64,000 bases of DNA from Methylocella sp. (GTDB taxonomy: Bacteria > Pseudomonadota > Alphaproteobacteria > Rhizobiales > Beijerinckiaceae). Positions within the stretch are counted from its first letter, which is position 1; each line of letters opens with the position of its first letter. Location of the stretch: assembly GCA_037200525.1 (NCBI GenBank), contig JBBCGG010000001.1:583526-647525 (forward strand), read 5' to 3'. The position numbers were made by a program, and so were the translations under genes. Of this stretch, positions 17,601 to 26,099 are shown one piece after another. The notes under the pieces are model-generated. The model made no database searches and had not been told where the DNA came from. It saw only the letters and a list, made by a program, of their open reading frames with translations.

Positions 17601-19146
17601 CCCGGATTTTCATTCCGAAGGACGTCGCAGCCTTAGCCGTCGGAGCCGACAAGGTCGCAGCTCGGATTTTGGCGGAGGCGCAGTTGCGCGGTCAGGCGGT
17701 CGAAATCGTCCGCACCGGCTCGCGCGGCATGTTTTTTCTGGAGCCGCTCGTCGAGATCGAGACCGAGCAAGGCCGCATCGCTATGGCCCGGTCAAAGCGT
17801 CCGATGTCGCCTCGCTGTTTGATGCGGGCTTTATTGCCGGAAACGCCCATCGGCTCCGCGTAGGCAAGCCGGAAGATCACCCTTTCTTCACCCGCCAGAC
17901 CCGCCTCAGCTTCGCCCGCTGCGGCATTATCGATCCGAGCTCGCTTGCGGATTACGCCGCGCACGATGGTTGGCGCGGCCTCGCCCGCGCAATCGACATC
18001 GGACCCGCCGCAATCATAACGGAAGTGACCAAATCGGGCCTTCGCGGGCGCGGCGGCGCCGGCTTCCCGACAGGAATCAAATGGAAGACCGTCGCCGACG
18101 CCCCGGCCGACCGCTGTTATGTCGTCTGCAACGCCGATGAGGGCGATAGCGGCACATTCGCCGACAGAATGATCATGGAAGGCGATCCTTTCGCTCTGAT
18201 CGAAGGCATGACCATCGCAGCCATCGCCGTCGGCGCAACCAAAGGCTATGTCTACTGCCGCTCGGAATATCCGCATGCGGCGAAAACCTTTTCCGAGGCG
18301 CTGAAATTGGCGAGGGAGGCTGGCTCTCTCGGCCCCGACATCCTTGGCTCGGGACATGCTTTCGAGCTTGAGCTGCGCATCGGCGCCGGAGCCTATGTCT
18401 GCGGCGAGGAAGCCGCCCTGCTCGAAAGCCTCGAAGGCAGGCGCGGCATCGTGCGGGCCAAACCGCCGCTCCCCGCGCACAAAGGTCTGTTCGAGCGGCC
18501 GACGGTCGTCAACAATGTCCTCTCGCTCGTTGCAGTCCCGACGGTGCTTGATCGCGGCGCGGAGTTTTACGCCGGCTTCGGCATGGGGCGCTCGCGTGGA
18601 ACCATGCCGTTGCAGATCGCCGGCAACGTCCGCTACGGCGGCCTGTTCGAAACGGCATTTGGCCTGACCCTCGGCGAGATCGTTGAATCGATCGGCGGCG
18701 GCACGGCTTCCGGACGGCCGGTGCGCGCAGTCCAATGCGGCGGGCCGCTGGGGGCTTATTTTCCGCCTTCGCTGTTCGACACGCCCTTCGATTATGAGGC
18801 CTTCGCTGCGCGCGACGGTCTGATCGGCCACGGCGGCCTTGTCATATTCGATGATGCGGTGGACATGGCGAAGATGGCCCGCTTCGCCATGGAGTTTTGC
18901 GCCGTCGAGAGTTGCGGCAAGTGCACGCCGTGCAGGATCGGGTCGACGCGCGGGGTTGAGGTCATCGACCGCATCATGAACGGCGTCAAAACCGCCGAAA
19001 ACATCGCGCTGCTCGAAGATCTTTGCCAGACCATGAAATTCGGCTCGCTTTGCGCGCTCGGAGGCTTTGCGCCCTATCCCGTGCTGAGCGCCGTTCGGCA
19101 TTTCAGAGAAGATTTCGCGCCGCGCCATGCGCTTGCGGCGGAGTGA
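17597..19146 (+). pseudogene. fdsB: Formate dehydrogenase beta subunit (FdsB), interrupted by a -1 frameshift
   Basis: NuoF-like FMN/NADH-binding subunit. The reading frame from GTG 17597 gives the canonical N-terminus (TRIFIPKDVAALAVGADKVAARI, in part) up to EIETEQGRIA. The family then continues YGPVKASDVASLFDAGF, but that text is in the next frame. One base is missing near 17781: GCTATGGC where GCnTATGGC is expected. Unshifted, translation would stop at about residue 88. After the shift the protein is complete: GRGGAGFPTG for NADH/FMN, and ESCGKCTPCRIG plus a later Cys for the 4Fe-4S cluster, to a total of about 516 residues. Either a real mutation, an assembly error, or less likely recoding. 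The gene is otherwise undamaged. Confidence 0.88.
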
Positions 19147-19157
19147 GGAAGATCGCC

Positions 19158-22004
19158 ATGGCTCTCATCAAAGAGATCGATTACGGCACGCCCGCCTCGA
19201 AGTTGGAAAACATGGTCGCTTTGACCATCGACGGCGTCGAGGTGCGCGCCCCGGAAGGCACGTCGATCATGCGCGCGGCGATGGGCATCGGCACAGAGAT
19301 TCCAAAACTCTGCGCCACCGACATGCTTGAGTCATTCGGCTCCTGCCGTCTTTGCCTTGTCGAGATAGAGGGGCGCAATGGCACACCGGCGTCTTGCACG
19401 ACGCCGATCGCGCCTGGCATGATCGTCAAAACCCAGACCGAGCGGTTGAAAGGTCTGCGCAAGGGCGTGATGGAGCTTTACATCTCCGACCATCCGCTTG
19501 ATTGCCTGACCTGCGCCGCAAATGGCGATTGCGAGTTGCAGACGCAGGCGGGCGCCGTTGGCCTGCGCGAGGTCCGCTACGGCTACCAGGGTGCCAATCA
19601 CCTTGAGTCGGTGAAGGACGAATCGAACCCCTACTTCACCTATGACCCGGCCAAGTGCATCGTCTGCAATCGCTGCGTGCGGGCTTGCGAGGAAGTGCAG
19701 GGCACGTTCGCCCTAACCATCGATGGCCGTGGGTTTGAAAGCCGCGTCGCGGCGGGACAGAACGAGCATTTCCTCGAATCCGAATGCGTTTCTTGCGGCG
19801 CCTGCGTGCAGGCCTGCCCCACCGCGACATTGAGCGAAAAATCAGTAATCGACATCGGTCTACCCGAACATTCGGCCGTAACGACCTGCGCCTATTGCGG
19901 CGTCGGTTGCACCTTTAAGGCGGAAATGCGCGGCGAAGAACTCGTCCGCATGGTTCCCTACAAGGACGGCAAGGCGAATCACGGCCATTCCTGCGTCAAG
20001 GGACGGTTCGCATGGGGCTACGCCACTCACCGCGATCGGATCCTCAACCCGATGATCCGCGCTAAAATCACTGATCCGTGGCGCGAGGTATCTTGGGAAG
20101 AGGCGATCTCCTACGCCGCCTCCGAGTTCAAGCGCATTCAGGCGGCTTACGGCAAACGCTCAATCGGCGGAATTACCTCGTCGCGCTGCACCAATGAAGA
20201 GACCTACCTCGTCCAAAAACTCATTCGCGGCGGATTCGGCAACAATAATGTCGATACCTGCGCCAGGGTTTGTTATTCGCCGACCGGCTATGGTCTGAAG
20301 ACCGCGTTCGGCACATCGGCGGGCACGCAGGATTTCGACTCCGTCGAAGAGACCGACGTCATGCTGGTCATAGGCGCCAATCCGACGGACGGCCATCCGG
20401 TGTTCGGCTCGCGCATGAAGAAGCGGTTGCGAGAGGGCGCGAAGCTCATCGTCATCGATCCGCGCCGGATCGATCTCGTGCGGACGCCTCATGTCGCCGC
20501 CGACTATCATCTTCCATTGAAGCCCGGCTGCAATGTCGCAGTCTTGACGGCGCTGGCTCATGTCATCGTCACGGAAGGCCTTGTAAACGAGGCTTTCGTC
20601 CGTGAGCGCTGCGATTGGTCGGAGTTTCAGGATTGGGCTGCTTTTGTCGCGGAGCCGCGCAATAGCCCGGAAGAGATCGCAAAGATCGCCGGCGTCGACG
20701 CCGATCTCATTCGCGGCGCCGCCCGCCTCTACGCCACCGGCGGCAACGCTGCGATCTTCTATGGGCTTGGCGTCACCGAACACAGCCAGGGCACGACGAC
20801 GGTTCTCGCCATCGCCAATCTTGCGATGGCGACGGGAAATCTTGGGCGGCCTGGCGTCGGCGTTAATCCGCTGCGCGGGCAGAACAATGTCCAGGGCGCC
20901 TGCGACATGGGCTCATTTCCGCATGAATTCGCTGGCTATCGCCATGTATCGGAAGATTCAGTCCGTCACGTCTATGAAAGTCTATGGGGCGTTGGGCTCG
21001 ACAACGAGCCTGGCCTGCGCATTCCCAATATGCTTGACTCCGCCGTCGAGGGAGCCTTCCGCGGCATTTATATTCAGGGCGAGGATATCTTGCAGTCCGA
21101 TCCCGACACGCATCACGTCGCCGCTGGGCTCAGAGCCATGGAATGCGTCGTCGTGCAGGATCTTTTCCTCAATGAGACGGCGAATTACGCGCATGTCTTT
21201 CTGCCTGGCTCGACCTTCCTCGAAAAGGACGGAACCTTCACCAATGCGGAGCGGCGCATCCAGCGCGTACGCAAGGTTATGAGTCCGAAGAACGGCTATG
21301 GCGATTGGGAGATCACTATCCTGCTCGCCAAGGCCATGGGTTTTTCGATGGAGTACAAACACCCGAGCGAAATCATGGACGAAGTCGCCAAAACGACGCC
21401 GAGTTTTGCCGGCGTCTCCTTCGAGAAGCTCGATGCCGTCGGATCGATTCAATGGCCGTGCAATGAAGCCGCGCCCGAGGGCACGCCAATCATGCATATA
21501 GGCCACTTCGTCTCAGGCAAAGGCAAGTTCGTCGTCACCGAATATGTCGCGACCGACGAGCGGACCGGGCCCCGCTTTCCGCTTCTGCTCACCACCGGCC
21601 GCATCCTCAGCCACTACAATGTCGGCGCGCAGACAAGGCGAACCGCCAATGTGGCGTGGCACGAGGAGGATCGCCTTGAAATCCATCCGCATGACGCGGA
21701 ACTGCGCGGCCTTCGCGATGGCGAATGGGTGAAGCTGCATAGCCGCGCCGGGGAAACTACTTTGCGCGCGCTCATCACCGATCGCGTTGCGCCGGGAGTC
21801 GTCTACACGACCTTCCATCATCCGACGACGCAGGCCAATGTTGTGACGACCGAGTTCTCCGATTGGGCGACCAATTGTCCGGAGTTCAAGGTCACTGCGG
21901 TGCAGATCTCGCATTCTAACGGACCGAGCGACTGGCAGGAAGAATATCGTCGCCAAGCCGAGGAAAGCCGCCGCATCATTCATACGATCGACGCGGCGGA
22001 ATGA
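19158..22004 (+). CDS. fdsA: Formate dehydrogenase alpha subunit (FdsA), Mo/W-bis-MGD catalytic
   Basis: Catalytic subunit of 948 residues. In order: [2Fe-2S] domain (about 15-95), His-Cys and 4Fe-4S motifs (CIVCNRCVRACEE, CVSCGACVQACPT; about 100-235), then the molybdopterin oxidoreductase body beginning CAYCGVGC, and a C-terminal MopB domain. Cys372 in the motif CARVCYSPTGYGL corresponds to the metal ligand. The next residue is Tyr373 (codon TAT, 20274-20276), where characterised FdsA enzymes have a catalytic His. The conserved Arg in NPLRGQNNVQG is present. Start ATG 19158 follows GAGGAAG; 11 nt after fdsB. Activity with the His-to-Tyr change is uncertain. Confidence 0.93.
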   Translation: MALIKEIDYGTPASKLENMVALTIDGVEVRAPEGTSIMRAAMGIGTEIPKLCATDMLESFGSCRLCLVEIEGRNGTPASCTTPIAPGMIVKTQTERLKGLRKGVMELYISDHPLDCLTCAANGDCELQTQAGAVGLREVRYGYQGANHLESVKDESNPYFTYDPAKCIVCNRCVRACEEVQGTFALTIDGRGFESRVAAGQNEHFLESECVSCGACVQACPTATLSEKSVIDIGLPEHSAVTTCAYCGVGCTFKAEMRGEELVRMVPYKDGKANHGHSCVKGRFAWGYATHRDRILNPMIRAKITDPWREVSWEEAISYAASEFKRIQAAYGKRSIGGITSSRCTNEETYLVQKLIRGGFGNNNVDTCARVCYSPTGYGLKTAFGTSAGTQDFDSVEETDVMLVIGANPTDGHPVFGSRMKKRLREGAKLIVIDPRRIDLVRTPHVAADYHLPLKPGCNVAVLTALAHVIVTEGLVNEAFVRERCDWSEFQDWAAFVAEPRNSPEEIAKIAGVDADLIRGAARLYATGGNAAIFYGLGVTEHSQGTTTVLAIANLAMATGNLGRPGVGVNPLRGQNNVQGACDMGSFPHEFAGYRHVSEDSVRHVYESLWGVGLDNEPGLRIPNMLDSAVEGAFRGIYIQGEDILQSDPDTHHVAAGLRAMECVVVQDLFLNETANYAHVFLPGSTFLEKDGTFTNAERRIQRVRKVMSPKNGYGDWEITILLAKAMGFSMEYKHPSEIMDEVAKTTPSFAGVSFEKLDAVGSIQWPCNEAAPEGTPIMHIGHFVSGKGKFVVTEYVATDERTGPRFPLLLTTGRILSHYNVGAQTRRTANVAWHEEDRLEIHPHDAELRGLRDGEWVKLHSRAGETTLRALITDRVAPGVVYTTFHHPTTQANVVTTEFSDWATNCPEFKVTAVQISHSNGPSDWQEEYRRQAEESRRIIHTIDAAE

Positions 22005-22061
22005 CGCGCGATCCGACTTTGACGGCGTCTTCATTGAGCGCTGATCGCTATAGCGCCTGGA

Positions 22062-22096
22062 AGGCGTTTCGAAGTTTTCACTCATCCCGAACGCCT
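22062..22096 (+). other. Hairpin between fdsA and fdsD
   Basis: AGGCGTTTCG and CGAACGCCT pair with one bulged base around a 16-nt loop, inside the 111-nt gap where other bacteria carry fdsC. It may trim or attenuate the transcript, or be a remnant of rearrangement. No U-run. Confidence 0.3.
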
Positions 22097-22115
22097 CACC
22101 GATCGAGCAATCGTC

Positions 22116-22352
22116 ATGTCGCCTGACCGACTGATCTATATGGCCAATCAGATTGGAACGTTTTTCGCCAGTCAGCTGCGGACCGATCCGGCCGACTGCA
22201 TCGCCGACCATCTCGCCAAATTCTGGGATCCGAGCATGCGGAAGAAAATCGTCGCTCACCTCGAACAGGGCGGCGAAGGTCTCGACCCGCTCGTCAAGGA
22301 CGCCGTGCGACAGCTCGGACGCAAGGATTTTTCAAACCCCGAGGTCAGTTGA
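22116..22352 (+). CDS. fdsD: Formate dehydrogenase delta subunit (FdsD)
   Basis: Small soluble protein of 78 residues with the FdsD family pattern: IYMANQIGTFFASQ near the N-terminus, IADHLAKFWDPSMRKKIVAHL in the middle and a C-terminal LDPLVKDAVRQL. FdsD is needed for assembly or stability of Fds enzymes. It lies 111 nt after fdsA with no fdsC between them, so the sulfurtransferase that activates the metal centre must be encoded elsewhere. Confidence 0.9.
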   Translation: MSPDRLIYMANQIGTFFASQLRTDPADCIADHLAKFWDPSMRKKIVAHLEQGGEGLDPLVKDAVRQLGRKDFSNPEVS

Positions 22353-22445
22353 TTCCATTACACGCGGCCATTGAACGGAATTCTCAATATCGCCTTGCCG
22401 CGATGAGTCATCTATCATCCGCCTTTATCTCAGATGGAGACCTGG

Positions 22446-22841
22446 ATGGTGGATGTTCGCGTCATTTGCGCAATCGGAAAACGAGGACAGCTTGGGCTCA
22501 ATGGCGGCCTGCCCTGGGAGGGAAGCCCAGGGCGCGAATATAAAGATGACGTCCAGCGATTCTTCGCCTTGAGCAAAGGCCATGTTCTGATTGCGGGGCC
22601 TAAGACCATCGCCTCCTTTCCAGAATGGGCGCGGCCCGACAGAACGCTGGTCGAAATTCGCTCAACGGATGATCCTGAGCGGATTTTGGGGCGATATTCC
22701 GATCGCGTTGTCTTTATTGGCGGCGGACCGGCCGTGTGGAAAGCCTACGCCCGCTTCGTTCGGCACTGGGATGTGACGCGCCTGCCATATGACGGCGAAG
22801 CCGATCGCTATTTCGATCCGGCGTGGCTGGTTTCAGTATAG
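22446..22841 (+). CDS. dmrA: DHFR-family protein, probable dihydromethanopterin reductase DmrA
   Basis: Short dihydrofolate-reductase fold protein of 131 residues. The N-terminus DVRVICAIGKRGQLGLNGGLPW resembles the DHFR substrate/cofactor loop, and VVFIGGGPAVWKAY matches the DHFR NADPH-binding GG motif. In methylotrophs a short DHFR homologue, DmrA, reduces dihydromethanopterin for the H4MPT-linked C1 pathway; length and placement after formate dehydrogenase favour this over folate DHFR. Start ATG 22446 chosen because GGAG lies 6-7 nt upstream; an ATG at 22434 is less well placed. The gene could be co-transcribed with fdsD (93-nt gap). Confidence 0.65.
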   Translation: MVDVRVICAIGKRGQLGLNGGLPWEGSPGREYKDDVQRFFALSKGHVLIAGPKTIASFPEWARPDRTLVEIRSTDDPERILGRYSDRVVFIGGGPAVWKAYARFVRHWDVTRLPYDGEADRYFDPAWLVSV

Positions 22842-22861
22842 GCTTCTGATCGGGTGAAAAG

Positions 22862-22877
22862 CCTGCGATTTTGCAGG
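22862..22877. terminator. Candidate bidirectional terminator between dmrA and mdcH
   Basis: CCTGC-GATTTT-GCAGG hairpin, 20 nt after the dmrA stop and 1 nt after the mdcH stop on the other strand. Short stem, so termination is a modest inference from its place between convergent genes. Confidence 0.4.
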
Positions 22878-22878
22878 A

Positions 22879-23808
22879 CTACGCTCGCGCCAGCCAAGCC
22901 CTCACGCCGTCAAGACTGCGGAAATCTTCAAGGCTGCGCGCGTTGACGCCGGGATAGGCCGCGCTCGCCATCGTCGCCAAAGCGCCGCCGGGGCCAAGCT
23001 CGAGGAATCGATCGACGCCCGCCTCGATGCAGGCGTTGAGGCACGCCTCCCAATCGATTGTGTGGGAAATCTGGGCGGCGAGTTTGTCGAGCCCGGCGTC
23101 AATGTCCAGCACCGCCACGGCGTCGATGCCGCTGAATAGCCGAACACCGGGCGCAAGGCGCTGTGCGGGGCGTTGCGCCGCCAAGACGCGACGGAAATTC
23201 ACGCTAGCCTTGACGAGGCGCGGCGTATGAGACGCGACGGAAACCGAGAGAGCGCCCACATGGGTGGCGCCCATGTTCTGGGCCTCATCGCAAAGCGCGC
23301 GTAGGTCATCCCGCCTGCCTCCTAAGACGAACGCCTCGCCCGGATTGATGATGGCGATGGCGGCGCCAAAGCGAGCGCAGATGGCGTCCACCTTGGCTCG
23401 ATCGAGACCGCGGACGAAGGCGAGGCCTTCATCGGGGCCGCTGACCTCGTCCATAAAGGCGGCGCGTTGCAGCGCGAGGTCGATGATCGCGGCGGGAGAA
23501 AAAAGTCCGACGCATCCCCAACTCGCCAATTCCCCGACGCTATACCCGGCAATCGCCAATCGCGCGCCAAGCGCATCCTTCAATGCGACGAAGGCGGCGA
23601 GCGCTTGCGTGCAGGACAGCATTTGAGCCAGCGCGTTGGCGTGCAACGCTTCCGCGTTGTCCTCGCGAACGATCGCGCGGGGATCGCGCCCATCGAGCGC
23701 CTGCGTCGCCGCCGCAAATACGGCGGCGGCTTCGGGAGCCTTTGCCGTCAATGCGAACATGTCTCGATGCTGCGTCCCCTGGCCCGAACATAAGATGGCG
23801 ATCGTCAT
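22879..23808 (-). CDS. mdcH: Malonate decarboxylase epsilon subunit, malonyl-CoA:ACP transacylase
   Basis: FabD-like malonyltransferase of 309 residues that loads malonyl groups from malonyl-CoA onto the decarboxylase carrier protein to prime the enzyme. The N-terminus ILCSGQGTQ, the nucleophile elbow GYSVGE (Ser about residue 90) and the catalytic His in SVASHTPRL are present. Last gene of mdcACDEGBH. Its ATG overlaps the mdcB stop as ATGA. Confidence 0.92.
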   Translation of the reverse strand: MTIAILCSGQGTQHRDMFALTAKAPEAAAVFAAATQALDGRDPRAIVREDNAEALHANALAQMLSCTQALAAFVALKDALGARLAIAGYSVGELASWGCVGLFSPAAIIDLALQRAAFMDEVSGPDEGLAFVRGLDRAKVDAICARFGAAIAIINPGEAFVLGGRRDDLRALCDEAQNMGATHVGALSVSVASHTPRLVKASVNFRRVLAAQRPAQRLAPGVRLFSGIDAVAVLDIDAGLDKLAAQISHTIDWEACLNACIEAGVDRFLELGPGGALATMASAAYPGVNARSLEDFRSLDGVRAWLARA

Positions 23809-24683
23809 TGCATGTCGAGCCCTTGCACAAAGAGGCTCATGGCCAACATATCGGCCGCGCCTCCCGGGCTGAGCCGACGCTGCACGAATTCGCGATGGAT
23901 CCGCGCAGCCTCCTCACGCCAGCCTGCCGCTCCGACGCCGCCCCGCAGAAGAAAATTTTTGGCGCGGCGCTGAGCAAAAGCCAAGCCCTCGGCCCCGCCG
24001 CGATGCAGAATATTGGTGTCCGCAATCCCGGCGATCAGGGCGAATAGCGCATGGACCCGTGCGGCCTCTGGATCTCCCGATCCCAGCTGAAAACCACGTT
24101 CGAGCGCAGGCGCGCCAAGTTTGTAAATGCCGGGAAATCCAGCGATAGCCTCGCCGCGGGCGCCGGTTGCTCCAAACCTCCGCGCCGCTTCGGCTCCATG
24201 GCTGTGAGGGCTCGCTGGGCCTTTGGCGATAGCGCGGCTCCAGCGGCGGCTGACGATCGCGCCGAGCGTTTCTCCGCCCTCGCTCCGGCCGACGCTTATC
24301 GCGCCGGCGGCGGCGCAGAGCAGGCCTAGCCCGAAGATCGCGCCGCGATGCGTGTTGACGCCGCCTGTCGCGGCGAGCATCGCGACTTCCGCCTCCACGC
24401 CGATGGCGCGCAAGCGATCCATTCCCTCTCCCTCCGCGCCCGCCTGAGCCAGAGCGGTGAAATAAGGTAACAGGACGTCGGCGCTTCGATGAAGCATGGC
24501 GGCGTCCATGTCGTCATGGCTGCCATTATCGACGTGACTGACGAGGCCCGGCTTCGGCCAGGTTTCGACCTCAAGATGGAGAGATTGAGAGGCGAGGGCC
24601 CCCAACTCCTCCGGCGCCTGAACGCCGCGAGCAGATTCCGCTTGAACCGGCGTTTCCGCGCGCCGAAAAATCGCGGCGGTCAC
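23805..24683 (-). CDS. mdcB: Triphosphoribosyl-dephospho-CoA synthase
   Basis: CitG/MdcB family protein of 292 residues; makes 2'-(5''-triphosphoribosyl)-3'-dephospho-CoA from ATP and dephospho-CoA, the precursor of the decarboxylase prosthetic group. The motifs EVETWPKPGLVS near the N-terminus, DNGSHDDMD, ATGGVNTHRGAIF (about residues 105-118) and DTNILHRGG are characteristic. The start is GTG at 24683, overlapping the mdcG stop as GTGA; reading further upstream in this frame runs through mdcG and is a shadow. Confidence 0.92.
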   Translation of the reverse strand: MTAAIFRRAETPVQAESARGVQAPEELGALASQSLHLEVETWPKPGLVSHVDNGSHDDMDAAMLHRSADVLLPYFTALAQAGAEGEGMDRLRAIGVEAEVAMLAATGGVNTHRGAIFGLGLLCAAAGAISVGRSEGGETLGAIVSRRWSRAIAKGPASPHSHGAEAARRFGATGARGEAIAGFPGIYKLGAPALERGFQLGSGDPEAARVHALFALIAGIADTNILHRGGAEGLAFAQRRAKNFLLRGGVGAAGWREEAARIHREFVQRRLSPGGAADMLAMSLFVQGLDMQ

Positions 24684-25378
24684 GCCAGCGTTTCCAAGGC
24701 GTGGAGGAAGACGGACGCTGGCTGCAATGCGACCCCTTCCAGGCTCTTGACCAGGATTTGATCCGCGCCTGAATGCAGCTCCCGCCAATTTGCCGCCATG
24801 CCGGTTTTGGCATTGATCAGCTCGCCATCGAGACGTCCGGGCGCGGCCGCCTCGATGCGCGCCAGCCCTTGCAAAAGTGCGTCGAAGTCGGTCTCTGGCG
24901 ATACGGCCCAAAGCAGGTCGAGGTCGGAGCTGGCGCTTACATAGTCCAAGCCGGTCAAAGCGGCCCAAGCGAAACTGCCAAAGACGCGTGGATCGATGCC
25001 GACGCGGGCGCCAAGATCCAGCACGGCGTCAACGGTCTTGAGCCATGCGGCAGGGGCGGCCGTGCGCGATGAAGCCAACAGCAGCGGAGGCCCGACAGAG
25101 GAGATCGAGCTTGGCGCAAGCGCGACTGCGACGCGCAACTTGCCTTGCGACGGCGGCAGCGGAATCCCCGCGGCGATGGCGTCGCCCCAGTCGCCGGATC
25201 CCCGGCGGCGAACGACGAGCGGTCGCGAAAGAGCAGCCCATTCGACGAGAATCGCCTTGTCGCTGAGGTCCGGGCGATTTTCGAGAAGCGCCGCCCAAGC
25301 CTCTATTTTCACACGCAGCAAAGCATGCCGCGCCGGAGCCGGAGCCGATTTCCATCCAGCCGTTGGGCGCTCAGCCAA
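24680..25378 (-). CDS. mdcG: Phosphoribosyl-dephospho-CoA transferase (holo-ACP synthase for MdcC)
   Basis: Transfers the phosphoribosyl-dephospho-CoA group onto the MdcC carrier serine. The 232-residue protein shows the family's nucleotidyltransferase-like core, including VFGSFAWAALTGLDYVSASSDLDLLW with the paired Asp residues (SDLDL, about 148-152) that coordinate metal, and a C-terminal substrate part. The likely start is TTG at 25378, overlapping the mdcE stop by 8 nt; no in-frame ATG lies close. Confidence 0.87.
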   Translation of the reverse strand: MAERPTAGWKSAPAPARHALLRVKIEAWAALLENRPDLSDKAILVEWAALSRPLVVRRRGSGDWGDAIAAGIPLPPSQGKLRVAVALAPSSISSVGPPLLLASSRTAAPAAWLKTVDAVLDLGARVGIDPRVFGSFAWAALTGLDYVSASSDLDLLWAVSPETDFDALLQGLARIEAAAPGRLDGELINAKTGMAANWRELHSGADQILVKSLEGVALQPASVFLHALETLA

Positions 25379-26099
25379 GGCCGGTCGCCAGAGTTTTCAC
25401 CCGCGAGGCAATGTCCGCCGCTTTGAGGCGACCGCCGCGTTGCTTGCCGAGAAGGTCGCGCCGATCGCCGGCGACGGTTTCACGTTGGAGCAGTTCCGAC
25501 AATTGCGCGGCGAGGGATTTGTTCGGATCCCAGCTTTCCAAGACGGCGCCGGTGCGCGCGACATTATCAAGTCCCGGCGCAAAGACAGGAGTGGATTTTG
25601 CCTTCTCCTTCAAGACGTCGAGAGAGAGTTTTGTGACGCGCGACATGGATGGAAGATCCATGACTTCGGGATCGGCGCCTGGCAGCGCTGTCAGCGTTCG
25701 GGTCGATAGCGCGGTGGCGATGAAAGCGCCCGCGGCGGAGCGGCCATAAAGTATGCCGACGGTGTTGATGCCGCGCATATCGGCGAGAATCAGACATTTC
25801 GCGAGATGCGAAAGATATTCGCTAAGGCCCAAAAGCTCGTCGCGTTTGCTCATGCGCTGGCTGTCGCTGTCGATCAGGACGAGGAGCGGGCCGCTGGCGC
25901 CCGTCGCAATGATCTCCAGCACTTTGCATGCTAATTTGATTGCGCCATCGACGCCGAGCGGAGTTTTGTTGGCGACGCCGATAATTTCCGCGACGCCTCC
26001 GCGCTCGAGCGGTCCCGACCCCAGGATCAAGCCCTCATTGTCGACCGCGACCGCGTGCCCTTTTGGAAAAAGCGAGGCCAGAATCTCATCGAGCGTCAT
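25371..26099 (-). CDS. mdcE: Malonate decarboxylase gamma subunit
   Basis: Carboxyltransferase-fold partner of MdcD, 242 residues. Together they decarboxylate malonyl-S-ACP to acetyl-S-ACP without biotin. The conserved crotonase-like stretch LLVLIDSDSQRMSKRDELLGLSEYL and the oxyanion-region GILYGRSAAGAFIATAL are clear. The start at 26099 has GGAG 7 nt upstream and overlaps the mdcD end by 14 nt; an in-frame extension to 26132 is rejected. Confidence 0.92.
   Translation of the reverse strand: MTLDEILASLFPKGHAVAVDNEGLILGSGPLERGGVAEIIGVANKTPLGVDGAIKLACKVLEIIATGASGPLLVLIDSDSQRMSKRDELLGLSEYLSHLAKCLILADMRGINTVGILYGRSAAGAFIATALSTRTLTALPGADPEVMDLPSMSRVTKLSLDVLKEKAKSTPVFAPGLDNVARTGAVLESWDPNKSLAAQLSELLQRETVAGDRRDLLGKQRGGRLKAADIASRVKTLATGLG

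Noticed and set aside
17692-19128. Long open frame antisense to fdsB (478 codons)
   Set aside because: Arises from GC-rich third positions; composition unlike a protein and no family resemblance, while the sense strand is clearly FdsB.
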